DNA of 64,000 nt, taken from contig CAVSHN010000014.1 of assembly GCA_963727755.1 (NCBI GenBank), forward strand, positions 248,001 through 312,000, given 5' to 3'. The position numbers and the translations under genes are program-made. Origin of the DNA: DASYAN01 sp963727755. GTDB taxonomy: Bacteria > Chloroflexota > Ktedonobacteria > Ktedonobacterales > Ktedonobacteraceae. Under the pieces are notes generated by a model. The model worked only from the letters and a program-made list of their open reading frames with translations. It searched no databases and was not told the DNA's origin. This document shows positions 1 through 9,902 of the stretch, piece after piece (position 1 is the stretch's first letter; the number at the start of each line of letters is the position of its first letter).

Positions 1-1
1 T

Positions 2-934
2 ACCACGCTGTGGGAACACAATAGCGAGCGTGCTACACAGATGCAGCGACAGCGAGAAAACAACGTTTTCCTCCCCTGTTTCCACTTCCCTGATATCCTA
101 CAAATTACTTCATCGATAGAGGAAGCTGTAGCTAACAAGGACCAGCTCCTACTGGTTACACCCTCACAGCGTATGCGCGAGAATGCACAACTCCTTGCCC
201 CCTACCTCGGGGCAGAAACTTTACTGGTGAGTGCTAGTAAAGGGATTGAGATTGCTAGTCACAAACGTATGACTGAAATCCTTGCAGAAGAAATACCAGC
301 AGCCAAAAGACGCATTGCCACACTGAGCGGCCCTAACCTTTCACGCGAAGTAGCTGAGGAAAAACCGACAGCGGCTGTTGTCGCAGCCAGCGAAATGGAG
401 GTCGCAGTACAAGTCCGTACTCTGCTCAGTACTAGCACATTTCGTGTTTACTCGTCTAAAGATGTGATCGGTGTCGAGTTCGGTGGCGCACTCAAAAATA
501 TTATTGCTATCTGTGCAGGCATTACTGAAGGACTGGGCTATGGTGAAAATACTAAAGCGGCTATCATGACCCGCGGTCTAGCAGAAATCTCGCGTCTGGG
601 AATCGCTGCTGGCGCTAATCCCCTCACCTTCCTGGGTTTGGCTGGAATTGGCGATCTGATCGCGACCTGCTCCAGTCCACTCAGTCGCAATCACCAGTTT
701 GGACGCCGTCTGGCAAGTGGCGAGCAACTCTCCGACATTTTGGCATCCACTCGCTCTGTTACAGAAGGTGTCTCAACCACACAGGCCGCACTGGAACTGG
801 CTGCTCGCTATGACATTGAAATGCCCATTACAAAACAACTGAGTCTCGTCCTGTTCAAAGGCTTGCACCCATCCAAAGCTGTGCAAGAACTGATGAGGCG
901 CGATCTCAAAGGAGAACTCGAAGGAATATTCTAA
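2..934 (+). CDS. gpsA: NAD(P)H-dependent glycerol-3-phosphate dehydrogenase, 5' end cut by window edge
   Basis: Reduces dihydroxyacetone phosphate to sn-glycerol 3-phosphate for phospholipid synthesis; a soluble cytosolic enzyme. The frame is open from base 2, where TTLWEHNSERA precedes the first internal ATG at 41. This matches the family region just after the N-terminal GxGxxG Rossmann motif, so only about 15-20 residues are missing and the true start lies upstream. Family signatures seen are SASKGIE, SGPNLSREVA, the catalytic-lysine stretch EFGGALKNI, and GLAGIGDLIATC. It ends naturally with TAA at the usual family C-terminus. GC and codon use are ordinary for this genome, unlike the AT-rich DNA that follows. 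Confidence 0.95.
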   Translation, partial: TTLWEHNSERATQMQRQRENNVFLPCFHFPDILQITSSIEEAVANKDQLLLVTPSQRMRENAQLLAPYLGAETLLVSASKGIEIASHKRMTEILAEEIPAAKRRIATLSGPNLSREVAEEKPTAAVVAASEMEVAVQVRTLLSTSTFRVYSSKDVIGVEFGGALKNIIAICAGITEGLGYGENTKAAIMTRGLAEISRLGIAAGANPLTFLGLAGIGDLIATCSSPLSRNHQFGRRLASGEQLSDILASTRSVTEGVSTTQAALELAARYDIEMPITKQLSLVLFKGLHPSKAVQELMRRDLKGELEGIF

Positions 935-938
935 ATCC

Positions 939-1024
939 GACCTCTTGTCCCTCTTTCCCCCTTGAACCTTGCTCTTGGATTAGGCATCCTTAGCAGAGAG
1001 ACCACTCGTGTGAGAGCAGAACCA
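939..1024. repeat. Direct repeat, copy A (86 bp)
   Basis: This stretch directly after gpsA is repeated at 1422-1506 with roughly 85 percent identity by eye. The best-conserved core is the shared run GCATCCTTAGCAGAGAGACC. The two copies bracket a small broken AT-rich gene exactly, so the pair looks like a duplication made when foreign DNA entered downstream of gpsA. No protein signal is visible inside it. Confidence 0.75.
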
Positions 1025-1062
1025 CTCTCAATAAAATTTCTCAAAACTTACCTAGAGAAGAG

Positions 1063-1423
1063 TTGATAAAGCAACAAATCAGAATCATTAAGAATTCACA
1101 TTTAAAGTATTTGGCACAAAAACATACAAAAATATTAGAAAATGAAGAAAAGCTTCTTAAAGATGAGAAAAGAAGAATAGATATTATTAAAAATAGAATT
1201 AACATAAATATAGAAGATATTTGGAATAAAAACTTAGAAAAGCTTTCGAAATCTTTTTGAAGAATATGGAGTGTATACTGATGATATTAAACTGGAACTA
1301 CCAAGGGGTTGGCTGGGAGCAAATAAGCAGAGAGATGTCTGCATCTCGATCCTTCGTCTCCTGCTTCAAGAACAACATGCCCATACCACCGAACTCGGAG
1401 AGAATGTTGACCATACCTCATGA
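1063..1423 (+). pseudogene. Small AT-rich coiled-coil gene remnant, 5'-truncated and frameshifted
   Basis: The first frame (TTG at 1063) reads a lysine/isoleucine-rich helix for 65 codons and stops at 1260. The protein signal then continues one frame over as NLFEEYGVYTDDIKLELPRG and onward to a TGA at 1421-1423. Removing one A from the AAA at 1249-1251 joins the halves into about 119 residues. The reading frame is also open upstream to about 994 without an ATG or ribosome site, so the 5' end seems lost at the duplicated 86-bp segment. Base composition matches the coiled-coil gene after the IS element rather than gpsA. I recognise no family. Alternatively it is unexpressed decayed DNA. Confidence 0.5.
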
Positions 1424-1506
1424 CTTCTTGTCCCTCCTTCCCCTGGAAGCTTGCTCTTTCATCTGGCATCCTTAGCAGAGAGACCACTCATGTGAGGGCA
1501 GAACCA
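1422..1506. repeat. Direct repeat, copy B (85 bp)
   Basis: Second copy of the segment at 939-1024. It starts at the stop codon of the small broken gene and ends about 60 bp before the ISAzo13 element. Differences from copy A are scattered substitutions plus a short divergent middle. Confidence 0.75.
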
Positions 1507-1566
1507 TTATTGGATCGACCCTTCCCTCCATTGCTCGAGCCAGCAGAAGAGTAAAGCCTGCTCTTA

Positions 1567-2872
1567 GGGGCCAACCATAAATAACTCCGTCATCTAGCCT
1601 GAGTATGGTATCGTATTAGGTACCATGACCAGAAAACAACTAAGCATAGAAGAAAAATGGCGGGACACCCTGCCAGAACTCAATGAGAAACAGAAACGCT
1701 ACTACGCCGCCCGTGAGGCCAAGGCCTACGGCTTCGGTGGAGTCGCTGCCTTCTCCCGTGCCACGGGCATGAACCGTGATACGATCAACCAAGGTATCAA
1801 GGAGCTGGAATCAGGCAACACGCTCCAAGGCGACCGTATCCGCCGTCCCGGTGGTGGCCGAAAAAAACAGGAACAGCACCAACCAGGCCTGACCGAGACA
1901 ATCGAAACCGCTGCCAACCCCAAAACGGACCACAAAGTCCTCGTCAAATGGACGAGTCATTCCATTGCTCACATCGCCGCAGAGGTAACCAAACGGGGCT
2001 TTACAGTAGGGTTAGAGACCATCCGCCACATCCTTCATGAGCAGGGCTTTGCCCTCAAAGCGAACAAGAAAGACCTGGAGGGTGGCAAGAATCATCCGGA
2101 CCGAGACGCCCAGTTCAATCATATCAACATGCAAGGTCTCAAGGCCCAACTCCAAGGCTTTCCCATTCTGTCCATAGATGCGAAGAAAACCGAAAAGATA
2201 GGGAATATGAAGAATGCAGGAAAGGAATGGACCGCTCCTGGTGAAGACACAAAGGTAGATGTCTATGACTTTGGAAAGACCGATCCTATCAAAAAGGGGC
2301 GCATCATGAAGGCCATTCCCTACGGTGTCTATGATATCCTCAAGAAACAAGGGTTCGTGAACGTCGGGATTGACCACAATACTGCCGAATTTGCCGTCGT
2401 CTCCCTGGACAACTGGTGGCAGACCAGGGGGAGCAACGATTACCCCGGTGCAACCGACATCCAGCTCTTCTGTGATAGTGGGAGCAGTAATGCATCAAAC
2501 AATAGGCTCTGGAAGTGGTGTCTCCAACAATTCGCCAACCAGACAGGATTAACCATCCACGTGTGTCACTACCCACCAGGTACCAGCAAGTGGAACGCCA
2601 TTGAGCATGAGATGTTCTCCTTCATCAACATCAACTGGCGAGCAAAGCCACTCATAGCCTATGAGGTTGTCCTGGAGTACATCAGGCATACCATGACCAA
2701 GGGAGGGCTCAAGATCGAGGCCGTACTCGATACCCATGACTATGCCACCAAGCAAAAGGTTCCTGACGAGCAGTGGCAGAGTATCAATATCCAGGGAGAT
2801 GCGTTTCATCCAGAGTGGAACTATACTGTCAGACCACAGGTGTAGATGACGGAGTTATTTGTGGGTGATCCC
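1567..2872 (+). mobile_element. Complete ISAzo13-family insertion sequence
   Basis: About 1306 bp bounded by imperfect 30-bp terminal inverted repeats. The left end starts GGGGCCAACCATAAATAACT; the reverse complement of the right end starts GGGATCACCCACAAATAACT. Both continue CCGTCATCTA. The element is flanked on both sides by TTA (1564-1566 and 2873-2875), a likely target duplication. The single gene inside is intact and its TAG stop lies in the first bases of the right inverted repeat. Intact ends plus an intact transposase suggest recent insertion. Confidence 0.88.
1625..2845 (+). CDS. ISAzo13-family transposase
   Basis: DDE-type transposase of 406 residues that moves the surrounding element. 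Family features in order: an N-terminal helix-turn-helix region with YGFGGVAAFSRATGMNRDTI, a basic RRPGGGRKK linker, the HPDRDAQFNHIN segment, SIDAKKTE (first catalytic Asp), YGVYDILKKQGFVNVGIDHN, LFCDSGSSNASNNRLW (second Asp), and HYPPGTSKWNAIEHEMFSFI carrying the catalytic Glu. The length equals the usual family length. ATG at 1625 follows the left inverted repeat closely. No frameshift or internal stop is present, in contrast to many neighbouring genes, which again suggests a recent arrival. Confidence 0.95.
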   Translation: MTRKQLSIEEKWRDTLPELNEKQKRYYAAREAKAYGFGGVAAFSRATGMNRDTINQGIKELESGNTLQGDRIRRPGGGRKKQEQHQPGLTETIETAANPKTDHKVLVKWTSHSIAHIAAEVTKRGFTVGLETIRHILHEQGFALKANKKDLEGGKNHPDRDAQFNHINMQGLKAQLQGFPILSIDAKKTEKIGNMKNAGKEWTAPGEDTKVDVYDFGKTDPIKKGRIMKAIPYGVYDILKKQGFVNVGIDHNTAEFAVVSLDNWWQTRGSNDYPGATDIQLFCDSGSSNASNNRLWKWCLQQFANQTGLTIHVCHYPPGTSKWNAIEHEMFSFININWRAKPLIAYEVVLEYIRHTMTKGGLKIEAVLDTHDYATKQKVPDEQWQSINIQGDAFHPEWNYTVRPQV

Positions 2873-2961
2873 TTAGCCATTTCCTCCGAGAAATGGACCA
2901 TTTGACAGCCAATAATTACTCAATCTCTAATGCACCATTGTTTTCAATAAGGAGAAGAACA

Positions 2962-4170
2962 ATGCCAAGGAACAAAACAAGAAAATTTGATAGATTACAA
3001 ATAAAATCTGATTCTGGTCAACAAGCAGAATCTTCAAAAAAGATTGATCAAGATAAGCAAAAAGATAATTTTTTAAAAGAGAAAATATACAAAATTACAG
3101 ATAAACCAGAAAGCAGCCAATTGTCCAATCACTCCCCTGAAGAACTTGGACAGATTCAAAGAAAAAAAGAGACAATAGAGGCTCTCAAAGCAGAGTATTT
3201 AGAACTACAAAACGCAATAGATGAATTTAATAAGATTTCCCAAGAAATATCTATGGAAAAGTTTACAAAGCAAAACAGCACACTTATCGGAGATAGCAAT
3301 GTGAAGAAAATAAAAACAAGAAATTCAAATGAAAAAGACGATTTTACTAAAATAAAAGAGCTTGTCAATAAACAAATCAAAATTATTGAAAGTTTAAAAT
3401 CAAGCGAACTAATATCAGAACATATAAATACCGTAAATGATCAACTTAACTTTATTAAAAGCGAAATTAAGATAATATCAGATCTGAGAAATATGGTTGA
3501 GGATGATATAGAAAATACTTTTAGGCCATTGAAAAGCCGCTTTTTATTGCTTTTTGCAACCAAAGGAGTGAACACTGCTCCTAATCTGGAAATTTCATGG
3601 AAATGCTCTATTTCAAATATACCCGAGTACTACCAAACATTTAACCATTTACTAGCTAACAGCGAGTTACGAGCTAGTGAAAAAGAAAAAAAGTTGAAAG
3701 AAATAAACACTTTTTTTAACGATGATCCTAACATAAAACAATTTAAAGAAATCTCGGAAGAAATCTTGCTAATACATAAAGCGAAAATTACAGTATACAG
3801 TTGGGAATACATAAATAAAGTTTTTGATAAGCATAAAAAAATATTTCTTGATGTTGATCTAAAGAATACTGAAGCAGTTAGATGCGCTTATAGACAAATT
3901 CTTGAAGATTCGCGTGTTCAACATGCGAAGATGTATATACCAAATCTGGAGTTTCAGGAGTGTGAACCGGTTTGGAAGATTTTCAAAGATACTTACATGA
4001 ATCAACTAAAAAATTCTAATGGCGGGAAGAAAGTCAAAAAGTCAATAACCTTGCAGAAAGCTAATGAAGTTTTGGAGAGCTTACAAAGCAATACGCTAAG
4101 ACAAGCCGAGAAATATTTGCAAGAAAATAAAAACCTAGACAAGCAGCAAATAGAATTCAATAAGGGATAA
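2962..4170 (+). CDS. Unrecognised AT-rich coiled-coil protein
   Basis: 402 residues from ATG 2962, chosen because AAGGAG sits at 2949-2954; the frame is open back to 2893 but without a ribosome site. The first third is highly charged and low-complexity (Lys, Glu, Ser, Asn). Residues about 55-190 look like long coiled coil with leucine spacing, followed by a more globular part containing KSRFLLLFATKGVNTAP and a C-terminal helical part. No signal peptide or membrane segment. AT content is clearly higher than in gpsA or mutL, suggesting transferred DNA. The downstream gene starts 25 bp later without a visible ribosome site; the two may be one gene split by a single-base error near 4161. No function can be assigned. 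Confidence 0.7.
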   Translation: MPRNKTRKFDRLQIKSDSGQQAESSKKIDQDKQKDNFLKEKIYKITDKPESSQLSNHSPEELGQIQRKKETIEALKAEYLELQNAIDEFNKISQEISMEKFTKQNSTLIGDSNVKKIKTRNSNEKDDFTKIKELVNKQIKIIESLKSSELISEHINTVNDQLNFIKSEIKIISDLRNMVEDDIENTFRPLKSRFLLLFATKGVNTAPNLEISWKCSISNIPEYYQTFNHLLANSELRASEKEKKLKEINTFFNDDPNIKQFKEISEEILLIHKAKITVYSWEYINKVFDKHKKIFLDVDLKNTEAVRCAYRQILEDSRVQHAKMYIPNLEFQECEPVWKIFKDTYMNQLKNSNGGKKVKKSITLQKANEVLESLQSNTLRQAEKYLQENKNLDKQQIEFNKG

Positions 4171-4195
4171 TATAGAAAAAGAGTTTCGTAAAAAA

Positions 4196-5567
4196 ATGGA
4201 AGATTTATTCTATAATACTCTTAAGGAGTATTGTGACCTTATTCATTTTTATGATTTTATAAAAAACAACATCCCCCATCATCTCCTCAATAGCCTGGAT
4301 CAAAGTCAAAAGAAATGCGAAGAAGACCGCCGCTTCCATGAAGAGGATATTGAGCAGCTTAAATTGATTCAGGCCCAAAAGCAGAGCGAGTCGTCCGATC
4401 AACCACAAATAGCAATGGAGCAGCAATCTCCAGCAAACAAGCTGCAACAGCGTCTTGATACTGCACTCAAAGATACCAACATGACTGATCAATGGAAACA
4501 CACCGTCACTTCATACATGCATGGTTTATTTGAAAAATCCCATCATCAATCCCTCGATGATGCTACGATTACCAAGTTTTACCAGACAAAAGTCGAGGAA
4601 GCCAAGCAGGTAGCTACATATCTCGAACAGAAGCATTTCATCCACCACAAGATACAAGACAATGCTATCCAGTTCGCTGTCCATTTGAAGCATACATTTG
4701 GCTTTCCTCTCTATCAGGCAAGTATTGACGAAGACTTTAACATCGTGAGATCTCATCCCTCACAGGAGGGCTCATCTTCAACACCCAGGCTCGATATCGA
4801 TCGTCAAGGAAGGATACTTAAAGATGGCATAGAGCAAAGAGTCTATCTCATCGGACTGCAATATCCACTCCAGGAAGATTCACTCCAGGCTTCAAGCAGT
4901 GATGCTCAGCCCAAACCCAAACCCGCAGCTCTGCTTCTTGCCATCCAATCCACTAAGACGAGCTATCCCAAATTTGCTGCCGGGACACCTCTTCCAACAG
5001 GTGGAGTGGTCGACGTTGAGGCTGCACTCTACACCACACGTGACCAGCCCAATTTGTATAAAGCCACCTTAGCCATCGAAACTCTCCAAGAAACATATCA
5101 TAAGAAAGAAGTTGATCTGCCAACGCTCAAACTCTTTGAGACTGAACAGGTCAAGCACTCTAACGCCAAGACTTCCCTCCGTGGCATCACCACTTTCACA
5201 GGGGAAGTGAAAGACAAGCCACTTCAAGATCTACCTGAGAACTACAAGCAAAAGAAGGCATATCAAGAAACGACTGGACCATGCCTGGTCTATCTGGATA
5301 AGCTGCTCTCCGATGTAAAACAAGAGTTAGAAACTACTCGCATCTTCCTTACGCGCTCGCATGTCATAGAAATCTATCGAAAGGCAGATAGCTCACCAAG
5401 TTCTTGGCGAAAAGCAAGTTCCTACACCAAGTCAAGGCTGGGAAAAGATTGGTGCAAGATGCTGGCCTGACTTCCGCAATTCAACCAGTATGAGGATGCT
5501 TGCCGAATATATTAGGGATACATATCAAGAAGAATTGGGATTAGCCAGGAACAAATCAAGAATATAA
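4196..5567 (+). CDS. Unrecognised protein, frameshifted near its C-terminus
   Basis: The main frame (4196-5470, 424 codons) starts AT-rich and coiled-coil-like, continuing the style of the preceding gene, then shifts near 4270 to ordinary GC and a mixed alpha/beta protein with a VEAALYTTRDQPNLYKATL strand region. After the AAA at 5380-5382 the frame loses protein character, while the adjacent frame reads QIAHQVLGEKQVPTPSQGWE to a TAA at 5565-5567. Dropping one A restores about 456 residues. There is no ribosome site before ATG 4196, and the frame is open upstream to 4154, overlapping the previous gene. I recognise no family; the composition break suggests a mosaic origin. Confidence 0.6.
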
Positions 5568-5892
5568 GATGAGTACCTCCATACCTTTCACTATCTTTGC
5601 GGTTTCTGGAAGAGAAAAAAAAGGGGAGCGCAAGTAGATCATACATTCATGAATCTTCTTACCGATCTTCTACAATTCTTCGGTTTTTAGGACAGAAACA
5701 ACTAAGGCCTGCTTTAAGGCTTTTTTTAGTATTTTATCAATATTTGGGGGAAACGTCGCCGATGAACTCTCGTCATGGCGTTTCTGTTCAGTATTCACTC
5801 CATATCCCAGCATAAAGAAATTGAGCTAACCGCTCGCCCCACCTAAACACTCGGCCCATGCGGCAACTTGTTCTTTAGCTACTTAACGCATA
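5568..5892. other. Intergenic stretch with no recognisable gene
   Basis: About 325 bp. The longest open frame (5597-5815) has no ribosome site and no protein character. I see no convincing terminator hairpin, tRNA or repeat here. Confidence 0.5.
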
Positions 5893-6000
5893 TTACAAGC
5901 TTTTTTTCTTATCTCTAGATATTTACATGATATCATTCTTAAATTCTGATGCACACTCTAAATGACAGATAGCCTCTAAGCAAGAATTGCGCATCCAATG
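5893..6000 (-). pseudogene. Decayed extra repeat of the kinase HEAT-like array, beyond the present stop
   Basis: Downstream of the kinase stop (TGA, 6001-6003 on the minus strand) the same frame continues for 36 codons as a recognisable array unit: CLEAICHLECASEFKNDIM, a second stop (TAA), then ISRDKKKSL and TAA at 5893-5895. The array therefore once extended one unit further. Confidence 0.75.
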
Positions 6001-7275
6001 TCATTCTTTCTTATCTCTAATTATTTGCACGCTATCATCCTTAAATTCTGCTATACACCCTGAATGACCGATAGCCTCTAAGCAAGACTCACGCACCGAA
6101 GGATCTTCTTCCTTATCTCTAATTATTTGCATGATATCATTCTTAAATTCTGCTGCGCACCCTGAATGACCAATAGCCTCTAATCCAGCCTTACGTACAT
6201 CCCAATGCATCTTAAAATCTGGTCCATCCACGACATAAGCTCTCAGATCAAAGATCAGAAACTTTGCACGAACACAAGGTAATCGAGAAGATACACCAAA
6301 ATGATAGTCTTTCTTATCTCTAACTATTTGCATAATTTCATTCTTAAATTCTGCTGAACAACCTGAACGAGTAATAGCCTTTAATCCAGCCTCACGTGTC
6401 TGATAATTTTCTTCCTTATCGGTAACTATTTGCATAATTTCATTCTTAAATTCTGCTATCCATCCTAAGTTGACAGTAGTCTCTAATACAGCATTACGTG
6501 CCTGATAATGTTCTTCCTTATTTCTAACTATCTGCATAATATCATTCTTAAATTCTGCTGCACACTCTGAATAACCAATAGCCTCTAATGCAGTTTTACG
6601 TAACTGATAAGGTTCTTTCTTATTTTCAACTATCCGCATAATTTCTTTTTTGAATTCTGATACGCATTCTGCATGGAACATAGCCTCTAATCCAGCTTTG
6701 CGCACTGAAGGATCTTCTTCCTTATTTTTAACTATTCGTATAATTTCTTTTTTGAATTCTGATACGCATTCTGGATGGGAAATAGCCTCTAATACAGCCT
6801 TGCGCTCCGAAGGATCTTCTTCCTTATTTTTAACTATTCGTATAATTTCTTTTTTGAATTCTGATACGCATTCTGGATGGGAAATAGCCTCTAACACGGC
6901 CTTGCGCTCCGAAGGATCTTCTTTCTTATTCCTAACTATTCGCATAATTTCTTTTTTAAATTCTTCTGCGCGCTCTGGATGACCGATAGCCTCTAACACA
7001 GCCTTGCGCACCAAAAAATCTTCTTTCTTATCTACAACTATTCGCATAATATAATCTTTAAATACTTCCATATATCCTGAATGGACAATAGCTTCTAACC
7101 CAGACTTGCGCACCCAATGATCTTCTTTTCTATCTATAACTATTTGCATAATATCAACTATAAATTCTGCTGCACATTTTGAATGAACAATAGCATCTAA
7201 TCCAGCTTTGCGCACCAAAGGATCTTCTTTCTTATTTCTAACTATTCGCATAATTTCTTTTTTAAATTCTTTTGC
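6001..7275 (-). repeat. Tandem 102-bp repeats encoding the HEAT-like array
   Basis: The coding repeats have period about 102 bp (34 codons). Units at 6721-6822 and 6823-6924 are almost identical in DNA, while outer units are diverged, so the array has recently expanded by unit duplication. One unit near 6190-6310 carries an insertion that breaks the periodicity. Confidence 0.8.
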
Positions 7276-9139
7276 GCAGCATAAACGATTAATGCCATCA
7301 TTCACTCTATAATTACGAAGAATATCATTTATAGCTGTAATAAATGTCATATCACCATCTAACCCAAATGCCTTAACTATCCCACCACGTACACACCACT
7401 CGATCTGCTCATCGGGAGACATCCTGGCCAAGTCCTCGGCTCGCATGCCCCTACTCACATCCGTCTGATTATCAACATGATCCGGGCGTTGCAGCTCAGC
7501 ATGGCGGTTGGCTCTTGCTCCTCCATCTGGCTGCAAGCTAGACCCCTCTCCTCGAGGCACTCGATCCATTGGGGCAACTTGTTCTTGCTCCCGTACTTCC
7601 TGCTTCTCAGCACTACCACCGCCTCGTCTCATAAGTTCCCAGAATCGCCTAGCAAATCCTCTTTTCTCTTCTGATTCTTTTTGTAAAGATTCACGATAGG
7701 CTTGCTCGAATGCTTCAGCAAACTCCTTTATGCTCTGATAGCGATCAGCCGACTTAGTTCGCAGAGCTTTGAAAAGAACCTTTTCGATGTCCTGCGACAT
7801 GCCTTGGACTTTCTCTTGAAGTGACTTGGGACTTTCCCCATACAGGGGTGCGATGAAAAAAGGACGATTGCCACTTAACAATTCATAGGCTATAACCGCA
7901 AGTGCATACTGATCGCTAGCAGGGCGAGGTATATGATACAGTGCACGCTCAGGAGCTACATATCCCTCAGTACCGCCACCGAACAATGGCTGAGAAGCTG
8001 GATGGTGAACATCTTGAACGAGACCAAAATCGGCAATTAAGACCTTTTTCTTTCCATCAGGCCCGTCTGCCAGCAAAATATTGTCAGGCTTGAGGTCGAG
8101 ATGCATCAAAGATTTCTCTTCACCTTTATAGTCATGCTTCTGGTTATGCAGATAGTCTAAGCCATCAGCAATTTGATTGACAATTTCGATAACCTCATCG
8201 ATGGACACAAGTGTGCGCTCAGGGTAGGCATCGCGTAGTGTTCCATAGCGTGCATATTCCATCACCATGAAAGGGGGATCACTCTTTGGATCATATTCCA
8301 TGACACGTACGATATTTGGGTGGCGCTTGAGCTTGGATAGCACCTCTGCTTCGGTGAAAAATCGCTCGAGATTTTCTGGGTCTCTCTGACCCTTCTGGAG
8401 TATTTTGACTGCCGCTTGCCTTGGGAGCTGACTGTCTTGGCCGTCTTGAGTCGATGGCTGCTTGTATTCGCCAAGATAAACATTGCCAAAGCCACCTTTG
8501 CCTAAACATTTGACAAGGCGGTAGCTTCCCAACTCTTGCCCAAGGTAGGAATATTTCTCAATTTCCTTCGTCCTGTCGTCTTTTGATCCAAACACCTGCT
8601 CGTAAATGGGAAGGACCTCTCGACAGTAATGTCCTGCCTGTTCAAAGTCACCCAGCTCCATATGGGCCTTAGCCAGACCGATTATCGCCATTGCCGTCTC
8701 ACGGTGACCTAGTCCCAACGTTTGCGTGCAAACGGCAACAACATGCTCGCCCCACTTTACTGCCTCTTTATACCTGCCATGGTCCAAGTAGACCTCCTTG
8801 GTGACACGGCGCAGAGTGTCCATAGCTTCTTGAATCGTGAAATGGTCTAGTCCGAAACCTCTGCACCAACTCAGTAGTGACATGCCTACACAACGCTGCT
8901 GTCTCTTCATGATCATAAAGTTCTAAATGCTCCTTTATACCATTTATACCATCTAGGCCATTTAGAACCTCTAGGCCATCTAGGCTAGGATTACAAGCTT
9001 GTTGATCGTTTTGTCGACCAAACATGCTCATATGCTGCCTAAGGGAAATATTACGAGGTGATGTATCTTGTGATTGCTGATTGGTTCTCTCATGGTGACG
9101 TTCGTTTGCATTCTCTGGTGATGGGCTTCTGCGGTCCAT
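6001..9139 (-). CDS. Ser/Thr protein kinase with N-terminal helical region and C-terminal HEAT-like repeats (frameshift near N-terminus)
   Basis: The long frame (6001-8916) holds everything from a TPR-like helical region through the kinase domain to the array. The real start is probably ATG 9139, preceded by GAGAGG nine bases upstream. The frame from 9139 gives HVTTELVQRF and must shift at the AAA of 8855-8857 (plus strand) to meet FGLDHFTIQEAMD, giving about 1045 residues. The kinase domain shows GKGGFGNVYLG, AAVKIL, HLDLKPDN (catalytic Asp present, non-RD type), DFGLV and APERALY, so it is probably active. About 14 helical repeats of roughly 34 residues follow (consensus EFKxEIMRIV...NKEEDPSxRKAxLEAI). 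No membrane segment, so it is likely cytosolic. Phospho-target unknown. Confidence 0.85.
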
Positions 9140-9902
9140 GCATCTATTCCTCTCATGTTAAAAGCTAAAAAGTATTTCATTAAAAAAGGCGTAAAATGGG
9201 CATAAAAAATACGAAAATGGGGCGTATTTCATTGCTGCTTAATGATGTTCTATTTGCCAACCAGTTCACTTGGTTTTGGGCTCAGGGATTGATAAGCACT
9301 GCTTTACTGCAAAACCAACTCACGATCATCTGGGGAGATGAATTGCCGTTGTTGTGTCTGGTATGGAGAGGCCATCTTGCTAGTAGAAACGCTGGTGCGG
9401 CAAAGCCGCTCACCAAGCGCTTCTCTCTCTGGAGCATGATCTCTCAGCACAAAGATGAGAGAGTTCGGCTTTGATTACGAAGCATCGAATATTTCTCCTT
9501 TTTATCAAGTAGTCATTAAAAAAACGGCAAAACGATTAACTATTTTCAATTATACTCAAGATATTTCTCTTTGTCAATGGAAGATGTCCCCTGTGGAGAA
9601 ATTGTAGACAAAGGGTACAATTTACAGCAGAGTATATGTGTTGCTCTCTTCTTCTGTGACTTTCTCATACCTTCCTCGGTTAACATCTTGCCGAGACTAT
9701 GAAGAGTATACATAGCGAAATCTCAACTTTTCCAGGAGGATAGAGGGACGGTTTGTGCTCCCTGCCAAAGTGGTGTCTCTCTCGGTGACAGGCTCTCTTC
9801 AGCAGCATATTAGTCCCCTACTAAATAAAAAATAGTTATCACTCCCTAGCCAAAAGGTCCCTCTTCAGATAGAGGGATGAATGGCACGGGAATGATAAAC
9901 TA
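9140..9902. other. Long intergenic region between kinase and gcvPB
   Basis: No supported gene; the open frame at 9196-9474 on the plus strand lacks a ribosome site and family resemblance. A hairpin with six paired bases (CCCTCT/AGAGGG) near 9861-9885 could be a weak terminator for the gcvP genes on the minus strand, but its U-tract is poor. Confidence 0.4.

Noticed and set aside
9196..9474. 92-codon open frame between the kinase and gcvPB
   Set aside because: No ribosome site, no family resemblance, biased composition; likely chance.
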